A stretch of DNA of 64,000 nucleotides from positions 2,232,001 to 2,296,000 of the forward strand of contig JAQOTA010000054.1 in NCBI GenBank assembly GCA_029532415.1, read 5' to 3'. This stretch comes from Marasmius tenuissimus (taxonomy: Eukaryota; Basidiomycota; Agaricomycetes; Agaricales; Marasmiaceae). Position numbers and translations under genes: made by a program. Shown in pieces: positions 53,581 to 64,000 of the stretch. Position 1 is the first letter of the stretch. Each line of letters opens with the position of its first letter. The notes under the pieces are model-generated. The model was not told the origin of the DNA and searched no databases. It worked only from the letters and a program-made list of their open reading frames with translations.

Positions 53581-55211
53581 TTATTTGGAAGCCACGCCAG
53601 TACCAACAGTTGTTTTCAAGCGTCGATGGGCATATTGAGAGAAATGACTTCTAGCCGGATCCTCGTATGGATTCTGGCTGACTGGAGGGAATACGTATTC
53701 ACCCTGTAGGCGTCGCCAGAAGTTTGGGCGTGTTCCGCCAACTTGAAAGTTCACAGTTCACTCACCTTGAGATGTTTCGTGATTCGGTACTTGTTGTATT
53801 TGGCCACAGTTGAGTCCTCTTCAGGCAGATCCGGAAGCGGAATTGGGGGAGGGCGCGGCCTGGGAAAGTCAGGTTTGAAAGACGTGGGCGATGGGGGTGG
53901 TAATAAAGGTCGCATTCTGGTCTCGTTCAATTCACGAGAAACGGTGAGAACCATGAGAATAACAAGACAAAGGCCAGATATAAGCATCTGCGGGAAATAG
54001 CCGATGGAATCGAGTAGAATACCTGAACGTTGAAAATCGGCTGAAAACTCAGGGAACCGTAACATCATATTTGGACTTACCATCGAGACCAGGCGCATCT
54101 GGCATACTATTCCTGAGTTGCGGTATTACAGCGATGATGACTCCACAGTAGAAAGCCTTTTTGACGGTGTCCATCTTATCTCCTTTGCTCGCCATATACA
54201 CACTGCCAATGCAAATGTGGGCGAGAAACCAACTGATCGAGAAAAGGAATAGCGTGATGGTACGCGCTCCAACCGGCCTTCTAACCTGAAGATCGATATC
54301 TCGGGAAAACACCTGAGATAGAACACCCGAGGTAGAGTTGAGGCTGCTGTAGCTCTCCACATCGGAGGAGATGACGGAAAAGCTGGAGGTCGTGTCAATA
54401 GTGGCGAGCTTTCTAATCGGAAGTGTTTCATTCGCGTTCGAGACAGCACGAATGGTACTGGATAGTTTATACGTGTCGAACGGGAATAGGTAAGCCTGGT
54501 GAACATCGAGAACATGATCACTGTCAAATTGCGAAAGACTCTGAATACTGCGGGAAGTGACTTGTCAAATTTTATCGGTTCGGACGACTGGATGGATGAT
54601 CTTACTTGCGTCTCTTGCCATTGACACGATTGAATGGGATTTCTGTCGGATCATATTTGGCGACGGGATCATTTTCGCTGGTAGATAGAAGTCAGTACCG
54701 TGCCCTAGGACGCTACAAATGGAAACAGACCCATCGACAAATATTTTGAGAGCGATGGCTGGTAGACCGCAACTATCGCTATCGTGGATTCCGGTCGAGT
54801 TCGGCAAGACAAAGTCCTGTCCGCAAGCGAGTATCGACCACCGGAAAGTAATGGAGGGTTCATCGACATCCACGTCGACGTTTTCTCCGAGTAGGACAAT
54901 CTGATAAGGCGTTAGTATTCGGAAATGAATAACGAACGACAACCACTTACTCCAGGATCAGTCTTAGCGACCTCGTCAAGGACGTCCTTGAAGTAGGGTT
55001 TTTGCAACTGAACCCCACGGAACGTAGTCGCGAGCGCGACGACGAAGATAATAGACACTATGACCATCAGACCCAGCCAGAAAATCGGAGGAATGGCTTC
55101 AGGATCGACGCGAGATAAGGCGATGCTGTAGCCTGGCCGTTTGTTCCGGGACTTCTGGTTAGTCGCGATGGAAAGTGCCTTCGGAGTATGCTTTGGTGTT
55201 GCCTCGGGCAT
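53581..55211 (-). CDS. DUF4436-family membrane protein
   Basis: 449 aa. Six exons join in phase, descending: 55211-54951, 54900-54731, 54677-54606, 54547-54081, 54022-53766, 53703-53581. After a basic N-terminus (MPEATPKHTP) comes one helix (IFWLGLMVIVSIIFVVALATTF), a lumenal or extracellular domain with KYDPTEIP, NIQSLSQFDSDHVLDV and AYLFPFDTYKLSSTIRAV, then three closely spaced helices (TITLFLFSISWFLAHICIG, FYCGVIIAVI, IGYFPQMLISGLCLVILMVL) with LRNSMPDAPGLDG between the last two. This matches the fungal DUF4436 pattern. The tail is Pro-rich. Biochemical function is unknown. The final exon rests on a GTGAGT donor; without it the protein ends five residues after HLK. An upstream in-frame ATG (about 55301) could lengthen the N-terminus. 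Confidence 0.85.
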
Positions 55212-55505
55212 ATTGGCAGTGAGATGTAAAGAGCGCAGTCTGTGAAAGGAGCGACGGTCCTGCAACTGAGGACGGGAAGCAGAGGGAAAGAGTGGATGCA
55301 TATTGTCCGTGTTCTCAACCGAGTGTAAGTAGTGAGCTCTGGAGGCAGGGCATATGCGAGGAAAGAATGTAGACTCATACTCCTTTTTATGGACGGAAAA
55401 AATATTTGCTTCGCGGAGTGTCGACTCCTCTGACATAGCTTACCTGAAGGTTCTAGGTGGCGTTAGGGGGGCGTTTACGTCCTCATTCACGAAGAGTCAA
55501 AGTTT

Positions 55506-57372
55506 CTATTCCCCTGTCAATGAGTGGGTGGTAATCCGAAGACAGGATGACTTCTTTGACGACTTCGGGCGTGGGAAAAGTGTTTTCAGCGTATGAATTT
55601 CCGACTCCGAGTGCTCAGTGAAACGAATGAGAACTTCCTTCTCCCGGTCTCGGCTATCGGTACAGTGAATTGCCCCAGGAATCGAGACCTTGAAGACTCG
55701 AAGCGACGTGAAAGTTTTGAGCTGTCGCCCGTTAACCGGTGAGAACTTTGGATAAAATTGACGTATGGGATTTAGGAAATGCACAAGGTTTGTTCCTTCA
55801 GGAACATTGTTAGCACGTCGAGCAGGCGAGGAGAAGTCGCAAGACTCACATTTTTGTTCCTCACTCATGACATCTTTCAATACTTTGATTTCTTTGCAAG
55901 GCCCATCATTGTTATCTCCCTCGTCGCCCAATACTTCTGCTAGGATGTACTCCGCTTCAGAAAGAGCGGCCGAAAATTGCTGAATGAGCATATCATGAGA
56001 ATTCGTGCTGACGAGTTTATTCCATGCAGTCTTGGAAAACTCCAACAGATGAAGACCTTGAAGGTACCGAGAGGTGTGAACATCAATTTGTCTAAAGGGA
56101 CATGTTAGATAAATCGGCGGACCTATCTGAGGATAATTTGGAGGGTATACGAGGCGATAAAGGGCTGTCAGGGTTGCACCTGCTTCCATCGCCACTTCAT
56201 AAGAGCCGTCGTGGGCGGCATTGCTGAAGCGTTCCGATAGCGAAGCGAGATACGATTCGTGTAACACAGAGTACAATGTGTCCGGAAATGACTCTGTGTC
56301 GCCATCCACAAGTGGAGAGCGGAATGTACTCGATCCCACTAAGGTTTGAAGACTCTTTGATAGTTTCTCGAGTTCCGACCCTGATTCGGGAGGCTCGGGC
56401 ACATTACCAATCGAGTCAAGGAGAGTGCATGATGGACACTGGCAGGTAAATCCGTATGTCAATTGAAACACTGTACGGCGGGTCTGAAGAAGAGCTGGAT
56501 CGATGTAAGGAAGACATATCTAGAACAGGCACCCTGATGAGAACCGAAACTCGCCCAAAACTCGGGAAATCACACACCTCCTCACCATCTGCGATGGAGC
56601 GTAATGCCACTATGTCCATCCTAACAGGGCTTCCGGGTGTTATCGTGTACTTGGCTGCAGCGTTTGGCACGCATGAGTGATTGAACAATCGACTAGCCAA
56701 TGGGAAGATTCCATGGGCGTATGTGTTGAAATGGGAGTGAACGGAGAAATTGTTATTCCCGAAACATTCATACAGCGCTTGTATCCTTTCATCTGCCAGT
56801 GAAGACTTCGTCAGGATTGGAGGATGAGGTGGAACCGACGGTCCAGGCAACAGGCTCATGAGTGTATACAATGGTGACTCCTCATCATCGAAAGGCAGCT
56901 TTAGTGACTCTATCTGCGCGATGAGCGTTGACAGCAGTAGTGAGTCCATCTTCTCGTGCGCTTCCATGGTCAAAAACTGAGACGAGGATGTGATCTTATT
57001 GTAGGTTTTGCATATCTTCTTGTGGCCGACTGTCCAATGGGAAGTTTGACCTGTCGAAAGTGAGTCGATAAAACTCGACGCGTTTGTTCAGTTCCATACC
57101 GCACAATTTGTATCACAGTACCAGAAAGCCGCACAACCCGAGCACTTCCTCAGTCCAGACGCCGCGCCTAGCTTGTGACAGTTATCGCATCGCCTGGATT
57201 TCTCGGAGGGTAGAAGAGCAGTCCCAAAGGATGGGACAGAAAGAATGATTGAACCAGGCGTGAATGAAGTGGCTGCTGTACATTGATTTCGAGCTTGTGG
57301 ATGAGGGTCCAAGCGAAGGTGAGGACCAATTCGAGAACGGGAGGTTTCGTACAACGGTGCCTCGAGTAACAT
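55506..57372 (-). CDS. MYND-finger SET-domain protein (SMYD-like methyltransferase)
   Basis: Predicted lysine methyltransferase. Exons, descending: 57372-57105, 57050-56578, 56519-56123, 56056-55506; 562 aa. The MYND zinc finger is RRCDNCHKLGAASGLRKCSGC ending with YCDTNC, WTVGHKKIC after splicing at a GTGCGG donor. The split SET core carries RLFNHSCVPNAAAKY, IVALRSIADGEE and ICLPYIDPALL, and the post-SET cysteines read FTCQCPSC. A 66-nt intron (56057-56122) has no stop and keeps the frame, so it is easily missed; spliced, the text becomes PQIGLHLLEFSKTAWN as in relatives. Near the end a GTGAGT donor at about 55855 could divert to an earlier stop (KFLTG), so the C-terminus is uncertain. Targets (histone or other proteins) are unknown. 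Confidence 0.88.
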
Positions 57373-57723
57373 GGGCGTTTGGTAAAAAGTGGTCTCGCGC
57401 GCCGTCCTGACGATACCGGAACTTGGAAGACAATCGTTCCGGTAAGAATCACTGTTGTTCCATTACCTCCACCATCATGATCATTATTGGCCCAGCATAC
57501 CTCTTATGTTACAATTCACTCACAATGAATTCCTCCAAGGTCATCTGAGTCTACAGCTTTCTGACTCAGAAAGCTGAGAACGTGCTTTATAACGGTCTTA
57601 TCGCGTAAATTTTGCGACTTGGGCAAAGGGCAACTTGCAGGGGAGGTTATTTAACCCGTCTGCGAACGAATTCGAAATTCGTTCAACGGTTCAACGTTCA
57701 ACGTTCAACTCCAGTTGAAGATA
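57373..57723. promoter_or_regulatory. Divergent 351-bp intergenic region with hairpin
   Basis: Separates the start codons of the SET-domain gene and the sugar-transporter gene. It contains a 9-bp perfect inverted repeat with a 5-nt loop at 57554-57576 (CAGCTTTCT-GACTC-AGAAAGCTG) and a run of CGTTCAAC repeats at about 57681-57705 (GTTCAACGGTTCAACGTTCA). These could be factor-binding sites; no factor is assigned. Confidence 0.5.
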
Positions 57724-59617
57724 ATGAACGTGCACGCCAATCGTCTTGCAGAGGTTCTCTCTGTTCCTCCTCCAACTCGAAGCCGGCTCTTCCGCATTTT
57801 TCGACCAAGAGAGTTCCCTATCTATGTATGGGCCACTCTATTCACAGCTATCGGGGGTTTCTTGTGGGGTTATGATACGGGAAGGTACGCAACTTGTGTC
57901 CTTCAAGGTGCATCGAGGAACTCACTGCCAGAATAGCATCGGTCCTATCAGCGTGATGCCCCAATTTGAGGAACAGTTTGGGGTTCTCTCTCCTACGACC
58001 CAAGGACTGTTGATCTCGTGTATCCTGATCGCCGCATCATTGACCTCCACTCTTTCTGGTCCCTTGTCCGATCGTATATCGCGCACTTATACGATTGCCA
58101 CGGGAGGAGCAGTCTACACGATAGGCTCTGCAATCGGCGCTTCCGCGATGGGACTCCCCCAACTTTTCATCGGACGATGTATTGCTGGGGTGGGGGAGGG
58201 CTTGTTCATCTCCAGTATCACCGTTTACGTGACAGAAATTTCGCCTCCCAGCTCCCGAGGACGGCTCTCGACGACTGTTCAGTTGTTCAACACTATCGGG
58301 ACTATGACTGGTATGCCTCGATCAGATACTACCAGAGAAGACTGAAACAGAACGTTTTCATAGGCTATTTTACTTGCTACGGATCCGTGAACATCCAGGG
58401 CAGCATGTCGTGGAGGCTGCCTCTCGCGATACAAGGCGCCTTCTCTCTTCTAATGGCAATCGGGACTCCTTTCTTCCCTCACTCTCCAAGGTGGCTAATC
58501 CATGTAGGACGCCATCGTGAGGCGGAGGTAGCACATGCTAAGCTTGGACTTCAAGTACCGGAATCCAAGAAGGAAGAGGTCGGTGCTCCTGGAGTAATGG
58601 ACGCGCCCCGGATCGAATCTCGGAGGGAGGTTTGGAAGCATATCAAAGAGATGTTTGCAAAAGACGTTCGCGGCAGGACGATGCTGGGGGTATTCCTCAT
58701 GGGAATTCAGCAAGTAAGTCCCTACGGTGGTCATCATTATGACACGGTACTCACCAGCGACTATCTAGTGCTCAGGCATCGATGCCGTCCTCTATGTGAG
58801 CTCGCTATGAATCAGAGAGGAGCGTCGTGTTGATGATGACTTTACCAGTATGCTCCGGTCCTATTTGGTCAAGCTGGCTTGTCATCGAAGACTGCGTCTT
58901 TTCTCGCATCTGGTGTTTCTGGAATCCTCATGGTTGTTTTGACCGCGGTCGCTCTAGTTTTCCAAGACAAATGTAGGGTCTTCGCGCTTCGACTTGGCTC
59001 ACTATCACTCATCACTTATACAGGGACCAGGAGGGCTCCGATGATTGGAGGGGGCCTCTGTATTGGTGGCGCCATGACCCTCATCGGAATCTTGTATGCC
59101 TCCCGTGCCAACGAGGTTCCTGCCGGTCGATGGTCCATCATCGTCCTCATTTACCTCTTTGTTGCCTCATTCGTCTCGACTTGGGCTATCGCCTGTAGGA
59201 TAGTCTGCTCCGAGATACAACCGAGTAGAACGCGCGCTTCCGCGGCCAGTCTTGGTCAATGCTCGAACTGGGTGCGTAGAACTTGTGACATCGTATTGTT
59301 TTTGCCCATAGGGCGACTGATTGCCTGTGAACTTGAAGGTTGTGAACACGGTCATTGCTTTCGTCACGCCTCTATTTCTTGCCAGGACGACATCCGGTCC
59401 CTACTTCTTCTTTGGTGGTTGTACCTTCTTCGGTGTACTGGTTTGTGTCATCTTCCTGCCCGAAACAAAAGGGCTCGATCTCGAAACGATTGACAAGGGC
59501 TTCGTGGAAACCCCCTTGCAGTCTGCACTGCGAAAACGCCTATTGAGGCGACGAAACGTCTTTGAAAACGATCCTGATATCGAGCTGGAAGCTATTGAGA
59601 CTACGACCAACTCTTAG
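57724..59617 (+). CDS. Sugar-porter MFS transporter
   Basis: 520 aa, twelve-helix plasma-membrane sugar carrier. Seven exons join in phase: 57724-57884, 57937-58310, 58364-58713, 58769-58795, 58849-58972, 59024-59271, 59339-59617. Motifs are GGFLWGYDTGSIGPISVMPQ, SGPLSDRISRTYTIATGG (R-x-G/R-R region), GRCIAGVGEGLFISSITVYV with TEISPPSSRGRL, SPRWLIHVGRHREAE, the helix-7 QQCSGIDAVLYYAPVLFGQAG and the C-terminal FLPETKGLDLETID. The PETKG motif is the classic sugar-transporter signature. Exon 4 is a 27-nt mini-exon. Substrate (hexose, pentose, disaccharide or inositol) cannot be resolved. Divergent from the SET gene. Confidence 0.93.
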
Positions 59618-60059
59618 GCGTCTTGGGCGTACTTACTCCATGTACATACTCGCTAACTTGTGGCGTTGACACGTTTCAATGAAAGTTTTATGAAGACCCC
59701 GGAAGATCAGACAAATAATTTCGCTTCGCCTTCTTTCTCCGCATCCACTTACCACCATGAAGAGGCTACCGCCGGCTAATACGTGCACATTGAACGACCT
59801 GAGCAGAATTCGGGTATCACCAAGAAGGAAAATCCGATGGTAGACAGGGTGCCAGAAGTCCGTGTGGTAACCGGATTGAACGGATAACTGAGACTGAAAT
59901 CCGGAGCACAACAAGCTCATTCAACAAAGACCACCTCCTGCTTCACTTCTCCTATAATTGACCGACGTTCCTTTTTCTTGCATATTTACCTTCGTTCATA
60001 TCTATACTTTGCCTTCACCCCTACCTTCTGAATTCACCCTTTTCACTGCTCTTCACCGG
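59618..60059. other. Intergenic, nothing recognised
   Basis: About 440 bp between the transporter and the NDPK-like gene. It ends in C/T-rich sequence (CTTCACCCCTACCTTC), as often seen before fungal start codons. No gene or repeat. Confidence 0.45.
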
Positions 60060-61810
60060 ATGTCTGCGACACACTCTCCCGTTCCTCTCTCCAAAGATTC
60101 CCCTGCCACGCCCCAACCGCCTGCAACGCCTCAGAAACTGACCAGAACTGTGGCAATAATCAAGCATCATGCTTTAACTCATCGATTCGACATAGAGCCT
60201 CGTATCCAGGAAGCTAGTTTTGAGGTTCGTCTTCAGTTCAATCTCGATCGTCAATCTGACAAGGTTGTGTTCTCTTAGATTGTGAAGGAAAGGCAGATGG
60301 AATTTGACGTTGAGACTGACCCAGATACGTTGTACGAGCTGTTCGGGGAGGATGCAGAGTCGTTGGGAGAGTGCGTGTACACCCCAACTTCAACTTTACT
60401 CCCTTCTGATTTACGTATCTCGTTCTCCTTACAGAGGTCCCGTTTGGGTCTACGTTCTCGAAAGGCGTCGTGCAGTCGAAGTTTGGAATGCTCTCATGGG
60501 AGACAGTGATCCAGAAGTTGCTCGTCAAGAGTCCCCCAGGTCTCTCCGAGCTCTATACGGCACGTCTCGAAAACAGAACGCCCTTATGGGCTCCCCAGAC
60601 TCAGAGACGGCTGAAATCCAAATTGCGTCTCTGTTCGCCTCCTCTCCTCCATTCCCAACCACAGATCTACCCGAAGACCGTTTCAGCACTCTCAATTCTG
60701 TGTCCTCGTCCGTACTCTCTGCCCTGCAAAAGGCTTCCTCGAACGAGGCAGCGTCGAGTTCTGGCGTTACAAGTCCAGGTTCAGTAGGCGGAAGCTCAAA
60801 GTCACCCAATGGAAAATCTGGCTTCCGTGCTCGTGGACTCCCAACAACTCATGCCAAACCAGATATCGTACCGCGCACGACTCGTTCGGCGTCCCTCCGA
60901 GCAGGTATCGCTCCCGAAAAACAATCCCCTCGTACCCCTCGAACCAAACAAGAGCTAGCTAAGGCTTTTGAGAATGTTCCGGGCCATAAACGTACCGGAA
61001 CTATCTCGGTCGCGTCCACCGCTGCTCCGACGATTGCTCCTCGGATGACAAAGGCTGCAGCTTTGAGGTTGGGAATACAGCCTCCTCCAGCCCCCGCGCG
61101 TAAAACCTCGGCGGATTCAGTTGAGAATGGCCAGAAACGCGGTTTCGAGGGCGTGGCGGGCCACAAAAGAAGAGAGACGATATCCGTCGCTTCTGTTTCG
61201 GCTCCAACCATCGCACCCCGCTTGAATAAAAGTGCCACCCTGAGATCGCAGAAGGATTCCGCACCGCCGAGCTCCTTCATGTGTACGTCCTCTGTTGCTG
61301 GTTTTAAAATTTATCTCTCAATCTTATACTCTTATAGTCAAAGGACCCAGTGCACCCAAGATTCCAGGCGGACTATCGCGTTCCAATTCACAGGCATCAT
61401 TCCATTCCGATCCCAAGCCACCCAGTCGACCCGCCTCTCAAGCGTCTATGCAACAGAATACACGACCAGCTACCGCTACCCTATCACGAAGAACCAGTAC
61501 CTCTCGTCCCCCGAGCGCTGTGAAAGTCAACGGTAATGGTCCCGCTACTAGCAACGGTATAAACGGCTCTTCTACGAAGGACGATAACAAGAGCCCTCCT
61601 CCAGCCAAAGCAGAAGAGAAACCCAAAGCAAGACCAAGACCAAGTAGTATAGGTGCCCCTACGATCGCACCTCGAACTAACAAGAGTGCAGCTCTAAGAG
61701 CTGCAAAGAAGGAGCAGGAGGCCGCAGCTGCTGCAGCCGCCGCCAAGAAGAATGCACGAATGTCTCGAGGTCCTCCGCCGTCGAGCATGCCCAAGGGTTT
61801 GACTGCATGA
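60060..61810 (+). CDS. NDP-kinase-fold protein lacking the catalytic His, with repeated C-terminal module
   Basis: 525 aa. Four exons join in phase: 60060-60224, 60279-60370, 60435-61282, 61338-61810. Residues about 28-158 follow the nucleoside diphosphate kinase fold: RTVAIIKHHAL, EASFEIVKERQMEF, LYELFGEDAES, GPVWVYVLERRRAVEVWNAL and LRALYGT. Where active kinases have N-x-x-H-G-S-D, this protein has NALMGSPDS, so the phosphate-accepting histidine is replaced by Met and the enzyme is probably inactive. The C-terminal 300 residues are basic and disordered, with four copies of PxIxPRxxxxAxLR at about 227, 282, 342 and 473; two carry an upstream GHKRxxTISVAS block. An NDPK-fold protein with a binding or scaffolding role is the best description. 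Confidence 0.85.
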
Positions 61811-64000
61811 TCAAGGCGTCTTGTTGCAAACCTCGACGTGGTCCCCGTTCCTTCCTTTTTCATGGCTGTTTGGTGATATATATTGGGCTGGTGCAGTTAA
61901 AACACGGAGAGGAGGAACTCCATGATTGAAGATTTCCACTCTCATATTTACTTGTGCGCCGGTCGCTTGCTTGCTTCCTGTGATATATGTTTGCTTTCCC
62001 TCTCATTGTAACGACACGATCTTATGCCTATCTCTTACTGTTGGTCTTACTCTGCTCATCTCTTGTCTATAGCATAGTTTCCTTGTTCTCCCTGGCTACG
62101 CATTGGACATCTCTATTTCCTAGGGCTTCAACGATTACGTTGGAACTGACTATGGACCCCCTGCGAGCATTGGATCGCCCTTCTCATAGCTATGTATCTA
62201 GAAACGTTGTTTTCTTTACAAGAGGTTGATTCAAGGCTGCGCTAAAATGAATGGTAGTCGGTATCCTGAAATTCCTGCCGTTCCAGCGACACTCAGATAC
62301 TTTCTGGCAAAGAGCTTGTGGTGTTACTTCTAGCTAGGCGCCGGACGGATGTTCCCACCTGTTCCCATCTTTCTCTTATCCCTTCCTCAGTTATTGTGAC
62401 TTGACATATAACTTGAAAGTCCTACTGTTGCTTGAACCTTCCTCGCTACACACGCACGTGCCGAATGCCCTTGAGAGCAGGTCAAGCTTGGTATAAGTAC
62501 TGATCCTATCACTTCCACACCTCTCGACGTCTTTGACTCCAAGTTGCAATTCTGTGCCATGGTCTGCGGCCTCTCTGTGCATTAATTGCTTCGATGCAGT
62601 ATTCACGCTACCACTCTCCAGGATCCGTCAATGGTCCCACGGTCCAGATTCTCAATACTGCAATGGCGCGAAACCCTGCTATCAGAGTAATGCGACTTTG
62701 ATTTGTGAAAGGCTTCTCAGTTGGTCATGCTCCGAGTTCGATGCGAGCGGGTTACTGGCTGAGATGGACTTGAATTTTAGTTATTGGAGTCCGTGTCACC
62801 TACCATTGCCAATATTACATGTCCTGAGATCTATTATGACGCCAAATTATGCGAGTCTGAGACGTCCTCCGGAATCCGGCTCTCCCCACCACTCGAAAGC
62901 ATATTCAAAGTCACCCGAGCAATTCGTGCCCCCCAGCCCGAACGTCATGGCCCGTAGGGAAGGAAGTGACCTTCAGGAACCCCATACACTATCGCCTCCT
63001 ACTCAAGGTACTCGTGGCTCGCTTATAGTGTAAGACTGGTAATTTTAGAGTCGACTTAACAAAAGGGGTGACCAGTCAGCACGACGAGACGTGTATAAGA
63101 TAATCTCTTCCGATGTTAGGAGGATAAGGTAATGGTAGGATCTTTGAAGTATTGTGTTTTGTCCCGTGAACAGACGACTGTGCTTAATCCTAGTTTGTGG
63201 GTCTTGCCGGAGGCCTGGCCTGGGTGGGAACAAATTTTCTTCTCGTGATACACATGTGATATGACGCGTACCAAACGCGTGCAGTGTATCTGCTTCGAGT
63301 TCCAGGTCAGGTCTGAGCGCTCGGGAATTGCCTGTGTCCGAATTCGTTTCGATATGGCTGTGGTTCCCAGCGCTGAAGGGAGTAGGTGGGTGGGTCACGA
63401 AAATTTCCAACGTTTGGAGAGAGAATGAGATATTGGAGATGAGCGCAAGAGAGAAGAAGTGTTGACGCGCCGTTTGGACGCTGAGGCGCTAACGGCGAAC
63501 GTGCGCTCATCTCTCATGATTATCTTATCCTCTGATAAGAGGCGAGGCACGAGCCTCTTATCTCGGACTTAAGAGGCGAGAGGCACGTGATGGGAAAGAG
63601 ACCTTAGGCTCGAGTTCGGCACTTTCTGCCGCGCCACACTACGTGAGAGCCCATCTCAGATCCTCGAGCCGCAACCTTTAGCCTGAGGCCTCCTTTCGTC
63701 ACCCGCGATCAATGCACACTTGCGGTTGAAAGGAGGACCCCCTGACTTGGGACCTCCGACGCTGAGTCTTGAGAATATCGTAACCAGGTTTTTTGGGATT
63801 CTAGGAGGTAGAAGTCGAAGACTGAGACCCCCAACCTTTGCGCACGACTCGGAGTTTATCACTCTACATGGTTCGACTCTCAACAAGCCAACGAATTCCA
63901 CAACTGATGTACCACTTACATTCTCTAGGCTTCTGACCTAGGCTACAACGGGAGAAAGGCGGCGGTATCCCTTCGGATCGTTATCGTCCGTGTCGTTTTC
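61811..64000. other. Terminal region, no convincing gene
   Basis: About 2.2 kb. A 166-codon frame at 62533-63033 (plus) has no recognisable motif and only weak signs of being coding, so it is not called. A hairpin lies at 63534-63562, followed by further AAGAGGCGAG words. The last 300 bp contains loosely mirrored segments (GGGACCTCCGACGCTGAGTC and GAAGTCGAAGACTGAGACCC). The next gene may begin beyond the window. Confidence 0.4.
63534..63562. repeat. Hairpin with 10-bp perfect arms
   Basis: GATAAGAGGC and GCCTCTTATC are exact reverse complements separated by 9 nt (GAGGCACGA). The words AAGAGGCGAG repeat just downstream, so it may be part of a small degenerate repeat. Confidence 0.7.

Noticed and set aside
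35136..61810. Secondary-metabolite or nutrient-use gene cluster around the two MFS transporters
   Set aside because: The neighbours are housekeeping genes (RSP5, ALG6) and unrelated membrane proteins; no biosynthetic core enzyme is present.
62533..63033. 166-codon plus-strand open frame near the window end
   Set aside because: Has an ATG and a Cys-bearing N-terminal half but no recognisable domain, no introns and no neighbour support.
1..64000. CRISPR array, bacterial operon or riboswitch
   Set aside because: The window is intron-rich fungal nuclear DNA; no regularly spaced direct repeats with unique spacers were seen.
1..64000. tRNA or rRNA genes
   Set aside because: Words resembling the tRNA B box (GTTCGAT near the AGTGTTGC repeats, GGTTCGAC at 63871) occur, but no cloverleaf with a matching A box and acceptor stem could be formed; a tRNAscan run would decide.

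Overview
The window is nuclear DNA of a filamentous fungus, most likely an Agaricomycete basidiomycete; the species cannot be named from sequence alone. The evidence is dense, very short GT-AG introns (mostly 45-65 nt), a NACHT-type STAND protein with a GRDQN-rich N-terminus, a seven-helix DUF6534 protein and a DUF4436 protein (families common in mushrooms), and large CpG-depleted Ty1/copia and Ty3/gypsy remnants. Exon models were built by hand. Almost every multi-exon model closes with intact reading phase; the NACHT gene is the exception, with a 2-bp frame break.

Layout. 1-8010 is a compact housekeeping block: the 3' part of SKI3 (TPR scaffold of the Ski complex), an unrecognised 451-aa protein, and a converging RRM protein resembling CPSF6/CFIm68. 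8936-11493 holds a NACHT NTPase whose frame is broken just before the P-loop. 11494-35135 is a roughly 24-kb repeat-rich island. It contains two solo LTRs of one copia family, a chromodomain Ty3/gypsy remnant, and a nested pair of same-family Ty1/copia elements: an intact element on the minus strand inserted, with a 5-bp target duplication, into the reverse transcriptase of an older, CpG-decayed plus-strand copy. It also holds several short GC-rich or AAGGC-rich repeats, a 38-bp perfect palindrome and one two-exon orphan gene.

35136-61810 is again gene-dense. In order: an allantoate/TNA1-like MFS permease, a small single-helix membrane protein, a divergently transcribed DUF202 protein, a proline/serine-rich protein, an Rsp5/NEDD4 HECT ubiquitin ligase, a decayed monocarboxylate-transporter-like pseudogene, the DUF6534 gene, ALG6 glucosyltransferase, the DUF4436 protein, a MYND-SET (SMYD-like) protein, a sugar-porter MFS transporter and an NDPK-like protein lacking the catalytic histidine. 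61811-64000 shows no convincing gene.

The genes are functionally mixed: RNA decay and 3'-end processing, ubiquitination, ER N-glycosylation, solute transport. There is no sign of a metabolic cluster. The points most worth a second look are the nested and rearranged copia locus, the NACHT frameshift with its short N-terminal motif, the His-less NDPK-like protein with its repeated PTIAPR module, and the short repeat family with AGTGTTGC ends.
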